64,000 nucleotides of DNA, from contig NZ_JOCQ01000027.1 in assembly GCF_000720725.1 (NCBI RefSeq), positions 26,661 to 90,660 of the forward strand, read 5' to 3'. Both the position numbers and the translations under genes were made by a program. Below, piece after piece: positions 58,790-64,000 of this stretch; positions within the stretch are counted from its first letter, which is position 1; every line of letters starts with the position of its first letter. This stretch comes from Streptomyces rimosus subsp. rimosus (GTDB lineage: Bacteria; Actinomycetota; Actinomycetes; Streptomycetales; Streptomycetaceae). The notes under the pieces were generated by a model. That model had not been told where the DNA came from. It made no database searches and saw only the letters and a list, made by a program, of their open reading frames with translations.

Positions 58790-59488
58790 ATGACCCAACC
58801 CGTCCCCATCCGGCGAGACGCCGCCCGGCCGTTTAGGCCGCGGCTGCTGGATGCGTACTGCTGCCAGGGCGGCGCCGGCATGGGCTACCGCCGGGCCGGA
58901 TTCGACGTGACCGGCGTCGATATCGCTGCCCAGCCCCGCTACCCGCTCAGCTTCCACCAGGCCGACGCGATCACGTTCATCCGCGAGTTCGGCGCCAGCT
59001 TCGACTTCATCCACGTCTCCCCGCCGTGCCAGCACGACAGCGACTGCCAGCGCCTCCAGGGCCGCACGCACCCCGACCTGATCGGACCGACCCGTGAAGC
59101 GCTGGAAGCCACCGGGCGGCCGTACGTCATGGAGAACGTGCGCGGCGCGGTGGCCAAGCTGCGGTGCCCGGTGATGCTGTGCGGTGCCATGTTCGGCCTG
59201 AAGACGTACCGGCACCGGTACTTCGAGACCGGCGGCGGCTTCACCTTCACCCCGCCCCCGCACCCGCCGCACACCGTGCCGCAGGCCAAGATGGGCCGCC
59301 CCGTGCCGCCCGGCCACTTCGGGCAGTACGTCGGCAACTTCTCCGGCGTCGAGCGCGCCCGGCAGGTGATGGGCGTGCCGTGGATGAACCGCGACGGCAT
59401 CCGCGAATGCATCCCGCCCGCTTACACCGAGTACATCGGCCGTGCTGCCCTGGCCAGCCTCCGTATGGAGCTGGTGGTGGCCGCATGA
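58790..59488 (+). CDS. C5-cytosine DNA methyltransferase-like protein
   Basis: A 232-residue SAM-dependent protein. Motif I is DAYCCQGGAGMGYRRAGF, followed by VTGVDIAAQPRY (II); motif IV is HVSPPCQHDS with the catalytic Pro-Cys, and motif VI is VMENVRG with the ENV triplet. In place of the usual QxRxR (VIII) it has TYRHRYFE. It is shorter than classical Dcm enzymes and has almost no target-recognition region; compact forms occur on phages and elements. CTGGAGG precedes the ATG. Its stop overlaps the prim-pol start (ATGA), so it is expressed with the replication genes and may mark element DNA during or after replication. Confidence 0.82.
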   Translation: MTQPVPIRRDAARPFRPRLLDAYCCQGGAGMGYRRAGFDVTGVDIAAQPRYPLSFHQADAITFIREFGASFDFIHVSPPCQHDSDCQRLQGRTHPDLIGPTREALEATGRPYVMENVRGAVAKLRCPVMLCGAMFGLKTYRHRYFETGGGFTFTPPPHPPHTVPQAKMGRPVPPGHFGQYVGNFSGVERARQVMGVPWMNRDGIRECIPPAYTEYIGRAALASLRMELVVAA

Positions 59489-60321
59489 GCGCGCATGACC
59501 TGCTGCGTACCGCGCTGAGCCTCGCGGCGGCCGGTGTGCCCGTACTGCCGCTGCGGGCGGGCAAGGTGCCGTTCGGCAACTGCCGCGCCTGCGCCACGAA
59601 CGCCTGCGGCGGCCGGCCGAACATGAAGAACGCGGGCCCCTGCGAGTGCCCCGGCGTCTGCCACGCCTGGGCCGCCGCCACCACCGACCCGAACATCATC
59701 GCCTCTGCCGCCTGGACGGCGACGTGGCGGCAAGCCGTCTGCATCGGCTACCACCCCGGCGGGGCCGGGCTGACCGTGGTCGACCTGGACGACGCGGCGG
59801 CCATCGCATGGGCCCGCCGGACCCTGCCGCCCACGCGGACCGTGCCGACGACACGAGGGGAACACTGGATCTACCGGGGCGCGATGCAGTCCGCGAACGG
59901 CGTGCGGCCCGGCGTCGACCTCAAGTCACTCATGGCCTACGCGCGGTGGCTCGGTCACGGCACCGGCACCGTAGCTGATCTGCCCGGTGCCGTGCGCGCA
60001 CTGGTCGTGAAGAAGTCCCCCGCTGTCCGGCCGGTGGTCACCATGCCCGCGCCCGCCGGCGGCGGACAGTGCCGACACCGCACACCCGCCTACCTGGAGC
60101 GGGGCATCGCCATGGCGGAGCAGCGCATCACCGACGCCACCTGTGCGGTCCACGCCACCGTGTACCGCACGTTCTTGGCGGTGCTGTCGGTGCACGGCCG
60201 GTGCGGCTGCCTCGCCGACTCCCATGTGGCGCGGCTGTTCGCCGCCGCGCAGGCCAAGGGGGAATCCCCGCGGCACTGCACCGACGCGTGGGCCAACGCC
60301 CGCACCGCTCTGGGGGTGTAG
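59485..60321 (+). CDS. Bifunctional DNA primase/polymerase (prim-pol)
   Basis: A 278-residue primase-polymerase. Residues 12-175 carry the AEP fold: AAGVPVLPLRAGKVPFGN, a Cys-rich zinc loop (CRACATNACGG, CECPGVC), the metal site VVDLDDAAA and TTRGEHWIYRG. The end is helical and corresponds to the usual C-terminal primase tail. It synthesises primers and DNA at the element origin. It is the first half of the prim-pol type replication initiator of AICEs; the second half is the ATPase gene two bases downstream. Coupled to the methyltransferase gene by ATGA. Confidence 0.88.
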   Translation: MSAHDLLRTALSLAAAGVPVLPLRAGKVPFGNCRACATNACGGRPNMKNAGPCECPGVCHAWAAATTDPNIIASAAWTATWRQAVCIGYHPGGAGLTVVDLDDAAAIAWARRTLPPTRTVPTTRGEHWIYRGAMQSANGVRPGVDLKSLMAYARWLGHGTGTVADLPGAVRALVVKKSPAVRPVVTMPAPAGGGQCRHRTPAYLERGIAMAEQRITDATCAVHATVYRTFLAVLSVHGRCGCLADSHVARLFAAAQAKGESPRHCTDAWANARTALGV

Positions 60322-60323
60322 CC

Positions 60324-61796
60324 GTGTCCGAGGACGACAAGACTCCGGCCCGCGAGATCATCACCGACTACGCACAAGCGCACTTCCGGTACTTCCGCAC
60401 CGCGGACGGGACCGTGTACGCGCAGAAGAACGGCCACCCCGTGGCCCGCCCGATCCGCTCCCAGGGCACCACCGGCAGCCACCGCCAGGAACTCATGGTG
60501 GGCCTGTTCCGCGACGGGTGCGGCGTGTTCAACGGGACCGCGCTCAAAGAGGCGTTGGACTTGATCGAAGCACTCGCACTCACCGAGGACGTGCAGTCCG
60601 TGCACATCCGCGTTGCCCCCGGCTTCGATGGCGCCACCTGGCTGGACCTGGGCCGCGCCGACGGGCAGTCAGTGCGCATCCACCCCACCGGATGGGACAT
60701 CCGCACCCCCAACCCGCAGGAAGTCTCCTGGCGCCGCACCCAGCTCACCGGGGAACTGCCCCTGCCCGTCAAGGACACCGACGGCAAGGGCATCGACCTG
60801 CTGCTGCGGCTGTGCAACTTCGCCACCGCGCAGACCGAATGCCTGGCCATCGCCTGGCTCATCGGCTGCCTGGGGCCGTCGGTACCCGTCCCCGCCCCGT
60901 TCCTCACCGGCCCCCAGGGCGCGGGCAAGTCCACCGGCGGCCGGATGCTCGTGCGGATCATCGAAGGCATGAGCGGGGACCTGCGCCGCGCCCCTAAGGA
61001 CGAAGAAAGCCTGGTCACTGCGGTGGCGGCCGGATGGGTCACCGCCCTGGACAACCTCTCCCACATGACCACGGACCTGTCGGACGCGATGTGCTGCATC
61101 GTCACCGGCGCCGAGAGCGTCAAACGCGCCCTGTTCACCGACGGCGACGTGTTCCGCGCCCGCTACCGCCGACCCCTGCTGCTGACCGGCATCGACGTGG
61201 GTGTCATCCGCCCGGACCTAGCCGAACGCCTGCTGCCCCTGCGTCTGGAACGGCCGCGCGTACGGCGCACGGAGGCGGAGCTGTGGGCGGAGTACGCCGA
61301 GGTGCTGCCCATCGTCCTCGGGTCCCTGCTGGACCTCACGGTCAAGGTCCGTGCCGCGGAGGCGGAGACCCCGACCGATCTGCGGATGGCGGACTTCGCG
61401 CACCTGTGCGCGCAGCTGGATGCGGCGACCGGTTGGGCCACGCTCGACGCCTACCGAGCGAGCCTGGATGACCTCAACGACGACGTGATCGAAGGTGATC
61501 TGCTCGCGCAGACCGTCCTACGGCACGCCGACACGATCGAGGCGGGCGCCGCGCAGCGGATGACCTCCACTGAGTGGCTGCACTGCCTCAGCATCCTCTA
61601 CACCGGCGAGGACTTCCGCCCCCTGCCCAAAGGGTGGCCGACCACGGGAAAGGTTCTCTCCGACCGCCTCAAGCGTCTCCAGCCGACGCTGGCCGCCCGT
61701 GGGGTGCTCATCGACTCGGGCCGCACCATGGCGGGCCGCTACCTCGAAATGACCCGTGTGGAAGTCCCGCCGCACGAGCAGCAACAGGCGTTCTGA
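60324..61796 (+). CDS. P-loop ATPase, replicative helicase-like
   Basis: A 490-residue protein from GTG 60324 (MSEDDKTPAREIITDY). Walker A is FLTGPQGAGKSTGGRML at about residue 197; the Walker B region with VTALDNLSHM lies near 238. Remaining motor motifs resemble superfamily 3 / D5-type initiator helicases. It directly follows prim-pol, and such pairs form the replication module of AICEs and phage-plasmids. It should unwind the origin, for which the TGCGTCAT cluster 180 bp downstream is a good candidate. Confidence 0.82.
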   Translation: MSEDDKTPAREIITDYAQAHFRYFRTADGTVYAQKNGHPVARPIRSQGTTGSHRQELMVGLFRDGCGVFNGTALKEALDLIEALALTEDVQSVHIRVAPGFDGATWLDLGRADGQSVRIHPTGWDIRTPNPQEVSWRRTQLTGELPLPVKDTDGKGIDLLLRLCNFATAQTECLAIAWLIGCLGPSVPVPAPFLTGPQGAGKSTGGRMLVRIIEGMSGDLRRAPKDEESLVTAVAAGWVTALDNLSHMTTDLSDAMCCIVTGAESVKRALFTDGDVFRARYRRPLLLTGIDVGVIRPDLAERLLPLRLERPRVRRTEAELWAEYAEVLPIVLGSLLDLTVKVRAAEAETPTDLRMADFAHLCAQLDAATGWATLDAYRASLDDLNDDVIEGDLLAQTVLRHADTIEAGAAQRMTSTEWLHCLSILYTGEDFRPLPKGWPTTGKVLSDRLKRLQPTLAARGVLIDSGRTMAGRYLEMTRVEVPPHEQQQAF

Positions 61797-61816
61797 GCGG
61801 CGTACGCCGTTGTACA

Positions 61817-61859
61817 AGCAAGAGGAGCACCACGCGCCATGCGCCGTGCTCTTCTTGCT
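61817..61859 (+). terminator. Terminator after the replication genes
   Basis: AGCAAGAGGAGCAC (61817-61830) pairs with GTGCTCTTCTTGCT (61846-61859), 13 of 14 Watson-Crick pairs plus one G-T, 15-base loop. Confidence 0.85.
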
Positions 61860-61973
61860 GTTCGGCGGCCACGCCGCCGCCCGATGGTCGTGCCGCGAAG
61901 CGGCTCCTTCGCCACGCTTGAACGCGCACGTGCACTGCCAAAGACGCCCCTTTTTTCCTAAGTAGGGAACGGC

Positions 61974-62168
61974 TGCGTCATGTGCGTCATGCGGGCGCGA
62001 AAACGGCCCCTGACCAGCGACGAAAGGCATGACGCAGACAGCGGCGCCTGCGTCATCCTGCGTCATCTGCGTCATGGCATGACGCAGGCCATGACGCACC
62101 CCCAAACTGCTGCGTCATGCAAAACCGCAGGTCAGAGACCCGCGTGACGCAGATGACGCAATGACGCA
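61974..62168. repeat. TGCGTCAT iteron cluster, candidate origin of replication
   Basis: Eleven exact octamers in 195 bp: TGCGTCAT at 61974, 61983, 62049, 62059, 62068 and 62111, and the complement ATGACGCA at 62029, 62079, 62091, 62153 and 62161; GTGACGCA at 62144 is a twelfth, one-base variant. Spacing is often 8-12 bp, about one helical turn. It lies between the replication ATPase and xis, as expected for oriV iterons; a role as excisionase or second translocase site is the alternative. Confidence 0.85.
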
Positions 62169-62217
62169 GAAATCCGCACCTCGGACAGACAGCCCCCGAC
62201 TGCTGAGGAGTTGCCGA

Positions 62218-62448
62218 ATGACCTCACCCCCCGTCACAACCACGCTCCGGAGCGGACTGCCGGACCGCTACCTCACCCCCGAAGACGTAGCCGTGCTATT
62301 CAAAGTGCCACTGGAGACCGTCCGCTACTGGCGCAAGCAGCGCACCGGCCCGCCCGGCTTCCGGGTCGGCGTCCACGTCCGCTACGACCCGACCGCCGTT
62401 CAGCGCTGGGCCGAGCAACAGATGGCCATCGACGCCGAAGCTGCCTGA
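62218..62448 (+). CDS. xis: Excisionase (MerR-like winged helix)
   Basis: A 76-residue DNA-binding protein. RYLTPEDVAVLFKVPLETVRYW is broken here into RYLTPEDVAVLFKVP and LETVRYWRKQRTGPPGF, the usual excisionase helix-turn-helix, with the wing VGVHVRYDPTAVQRW. TGAGGAG precedes the ATG. It directs the integrase toward excision. It starts 50 bases after the last iteron and is followed by a strong hairpin before int. Confidence 0.9.
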   Translation: MTSPPVTTTLRSGLPDRYLTPEDVAVLFKVPLETVRYWRKQRTGPPGFRVGVHVRYDPTAVQRWAEQQMAIDAEAA

Positions 62449-62475
62449 ACACCCTCGACACCCACGCAGAAGCTC

Positions 62476-62508
62476 CCACAGGGCACGGTCTGTGACCGTG
62501 CCCTGTGG
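62476..62508 (+). terminator. Perfect 14-bp hairpin between xis and int
   Basis: CCACAGGGCACGGT (62476-62489), loop CTGTG, ACCGTGCCCTGTGG (62495-62508). It ends 26 bases before the int ATG, so it would cut int transcription from xis or cover its leader. Confidence 0.85.
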
Positions 62509-62534
62509 CCTTGGACGGAGAGGATCGCCCGAGC

Positions 62535-63788
62535 ATGGCCGGCCACGTACAGGACCGCTGGTATAAGACCGAGATCGACTCTGACGGCAAGTCCGTCCGG
62601 GTCAAGTCCGACCGTTACGGCATCGGGCTTCGCTACCGTGCCCGCTACGTCGGCCCGGACGGGACGGAGCAGTCCAAAAGTTTCCCGGACCGCGAGAAGA
62701 AGCGCGCTGAGAAGTGGTTGGACCGCATCAAGGCGGACATGGACACGGGCCAGTTCATCGACCCGAAGGCCGGGCAGATCACGTTCCGGGAGTACGCCGC
62801 CAAGTGGCTGGCGGGCCTGACGACGGACCTGGGGAGCCAGGAAGTTGTGGACCGTCGCATCCGGCTTCACGCCGCCCCGTACCTGGGTTCTCGCCCCATG
62901 GGGTCGTTCAAGCCCGAACATGTACGCGCCTGGCTGAGCACTCTCCAATCTGCACTGCCGAATGCGACATACCGGCGCGGCATCTACGACTCGGTGTCGT
63001 CGTTGTTCAACGCCGCGGTTGACGACGGAGTCATCAAGACGAACCCGTGCCATGCGCGGTCCGTGAAGGCCCCGGAGCCCGACCCACGGTTGATCCAGCC
63101 GTGGCCCGAGGATCGAGTCTTCGCGGTCCGTGCTGGTATGCCTGACCGGTACGCCGCCACAGTGGACGCCGGTGGCGGGGGTGGCCTGCGCCAGGGAGAG
63201 GTGTTCGGCCTGGCCGAAGAGAACATCGACTTCGATGCCGGGTGGCTGCACGTGCGTCAGCAGGTCAAGCGTGTACGGGGGACGCTCGTGTTTGCTCCGC
63301 CCAAACGTGGCAAGCTCCGGTCCACGCCACTCAGTCCGGTGGTGGGCGGAAATCTGCGGAGGCACATGTCCCAGTTCCCGCCGGTGGAGGTCAAGCTGCC
63401 GTGGAGGACTCCGGACGGGCCGTTGGTCGTGCGCAGGCTGGTTTTCACCAGCGGCGTGGGCAACGCCATCTGGCGCAGCTACTTCGACGACTACGTGTGG
63501 AAGCCTGCTCTGGCCGCTGCCGGCGTCATCCCGCCCAAGCAGCCGGGAGAGCGCTACGCCGCCGCCCCGGATGACGGGATGCACGCGCTGCGGCACTTCT
63601 ACGCCTCTGTGCTCCTGGATGGCGGGGAGAGCATCAAGGCGTTGAGCGTTTACCTGGGGCACTCGGACCCCGGTTTCACGCTGCGCATCTATACGCATCT
63701 GCTGCCGAGCAGCGAGGAGCGGACACGGGCAGCCGTGTCCGCGGTCTTCCAGCGCGGCACGTCCGGGTCCCTCCCGCAGGCGGCCTGA
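62535..63788 (+). CDS. int: Tyrosine site-specific integrase
   Basis: A 417-residue integrase. The N-terminal arm-binding domain holds RYRARYVGPDG and REKKRAEKWLDRI. A core-binding helical domain follows (about 85-180, FREYAAKWLAGL). The catalytic domain shows the first Arg in GGGGLRQGEVFGL, HALRHFYASVLL (His-x-x-Arg), LGHSDPGFTLRIYTHLLP with the second His and the nucleophile Tyr. It recombines the 56-bp att sites 90 bases downstream. ATG 62535 (MAGHVQDRWYKTE) is preferred; GGAGAGG lies upstream at about 62517. Confidence 0.95.
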   Translation: MAGHVQDRWYKTEIDSDGKSVRVKSDRYGIGLRYRARYVGPDGTEQSKSFPDREKKRAEKWLDRIKADMDTGQFIDPKAGQITFREYAAKWLAGLTTDLGSQEVVDRRIRLHAAPYLGSRPMGSFKPEHVRAWLSTLQSALPNATYRRGIYDSVSSLFNAAVDDGVIKTNPCHARSVKAPEPDPRLIQPWPEDRVFAVRAGMPDRYAATVDAGGGGGLRQGEVFGLAEENIDFDAGWLHVRQQVKRVRGTLVFAPPKRGKLRSTPLSPVVGGNLRRHMSQFPPVEVKLPWRTPDGPLVVRRLVFTSGVGNAIWRSYFDDYVWKPALAAAGVIPPKQPGERYAAAPDDGMHALRHFYASVLLDGGESIKALSVYLGHSDPGFTLRIYTHLLPSSEERTRAAVSAVFQRGTSGSLPQAA

Positions 63789-63801
63789 CGGCCCACGGAC
63801 G

Positions 63802-63821
63802 GCCCACGGCCCACCGTGGGC
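63802..63821 (+). terminator. Terminator after int
   Basis: GCCCACGG (63802-63809), loop CCCA, CCGTGGGC (63814-63821), 13 bases after the int stop. Confidence 0.7.
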
Positions 63822-63880
63822 GCCTGTTCGGCGACTGCGTAGCTGGTCAGAGGCACTGCGGAGGTGCGTGCCCGCCAAAC

Positions 63881-63936
63881 ACACCCCATCTTGCCGTACG
63901 GCCAGCCCACGATGGAAACGAGTACCTTACGGGGCG
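63881..63936. repeat. attR, right attachment site
   Basis: Repeats 43485-43540 with one change (T at 63928). The bases after 63936 (CGAATCGGGGCGGGGGGTCG and on) belong to the chromosome; only 64 bases are visible and hold no recognisable gene. Confidence 0.93.
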
Positions 63937-64000
63937 CGAATCGGGGCGGGGGGTCGGGGTCGGGATCAAGGCCTCGGATCGGCATCGGGCGGGGTCGGGG

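Larger units (their letters stand above)
61797..62217. other. 421-bp non-coding region with terminator and iterons
   Basis: It contains a 14-bp stem terminator (61817-61859), a T-rich spot (CCCCTTTTTTCC near 61948) and the TGCGTCAT cluster (61974-62168), and ends with the xis ribosome site. No gene is seen. Confidence 0.8.
43485..63936. mobile_element. Integrated actinomycete conjugative element (AICE)
   Basis: A 20.4-kb element bounded by 56-bp direct repeats. It carries every module expected of an AICE: tyrosine integrase and excisionase beside attR, prim-pol plus P-loop ATPase for replication, TraB/FtsK-type translocase, DUF2637 Spd-like protein and a GntR repressor. It also carries small transfer-type genes, an octamer cluster next to traB and another next to the replication genes. 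Transfer would be as double-stranded DNA through a single translocase. Integration is in the ettA leader rather than a tRNA. One gene (57295-57712) is frameshifted; integrase, traB and replication genes look intact, so mobility may be retained. Confidence 0.95.

Noticed and set aside
63689..63985. A 98-codon minus-strand frame crossing attR
   Set aside because: It joins int antisense, att core and chromosome; composition and lack of a start signal argue against a gene.

Overview
The window is high-G+C actinobacterial DNA, almost certainly from a Streptomyces chromosome. The evidence is codon use, GGAGG-type ribosome sites, many GTG starts, GTGA/ATGA overlaps, an XRE/DUF397/ATPase trio, a csnR-K-type operon and an actinomycete integrative element. 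It has two parts: chromosome from 1 to about 43484, and an integrated conjugative element (AICE type) from 43485 to 63936 with a few bases of chromosome after it. All family names below come from reading the translations; no database search was run.

Chromosomal part. 1-10.7 kb carries carbohydrate enzymes and housekeeping genes: a GH29 alpha-L-fucosidase, MalQ with a small acidic partner, a large secreted GH84 beta-N-acetylglucosaminidase (NEW3 and CBM32 modules), an HNH nuclease and an MscS channel. 10.7-17.6 kb holds a small conserved protein, a PaoABC-like molybdenum hydroxylase (2Fe-2S, FAD and Mo subunits, overlapping), an orphan SUKH-type immunity protein and a WhiJ-like XRE / DUF397 / anti-sigma-type ATPase set. 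17.6-24.9 kb is an operon matching csnR-K of S. coelicolor: ROK repressor, sugar-binding lipoprotein, two permeases, GH4 glycosidase and BadF-type sugar kinase, with a GGAAA-C-TTTCC palindrome upstream. It should take up and process chitosan-derived glucosamine oligosaccharides. 25.7-38.7 kb is a signalling locus of GlnX-like and GlnH-like receptor parts, an unrecognised helical protein, PknG, a PP2C phosphatase, a VWA protein and an FHA protein. Three of these start with a zinc ribbon. 38.7-43.4 kb has a PCMT-like methyltransferase, a truncated haemoglobin, a conserved protein, a hotdog thioesterase and ettA.

Integrated element. A 56-bp direct repeat with one mismatch (43485-43540 and 63881-63936) bounds 20.4 kb. 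It lies about 90 bp upstream of ettA, not in a tRNA gene. From left to right it holds three small genes, a GntR regulator (KorSA-like role) with an overlapping HAD phosphatase, and operators around a TTGACA promoter. Next come small-gene cassettes separated by stem-loops, then a translationally coupled run (DUF6284-like, Pycsar-effector-like membrane protein, nucleoside-deoxyribosyltransferase-like protein, coiled coil, DUF2637/Spd-like, zinc protein). These are followed by TraB-type DNA translocase, a CTGATGGA repeat cluster (clt candidate), two small genes and a frameshifted gene. An unrecognised reverse-strand gene then lies opposite a C5-methyltransferase-like gene, and the replication pair (prim-pol and P-loop ATPase) follows. 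Last are a dense TGCGTCAT iteron cluster (oriV candidate), xis and a tyrosine integrase next to attR.

Most notable: the two different octamer clusters in the element, the ettA-leader insertion site, the Pycsar-like protein inside a conjugation operon, the unknown gene opposite the methyltransferase, and short tandem repeats placed at gene junctions of the csn operon and in the 0.9-kb gap after it.
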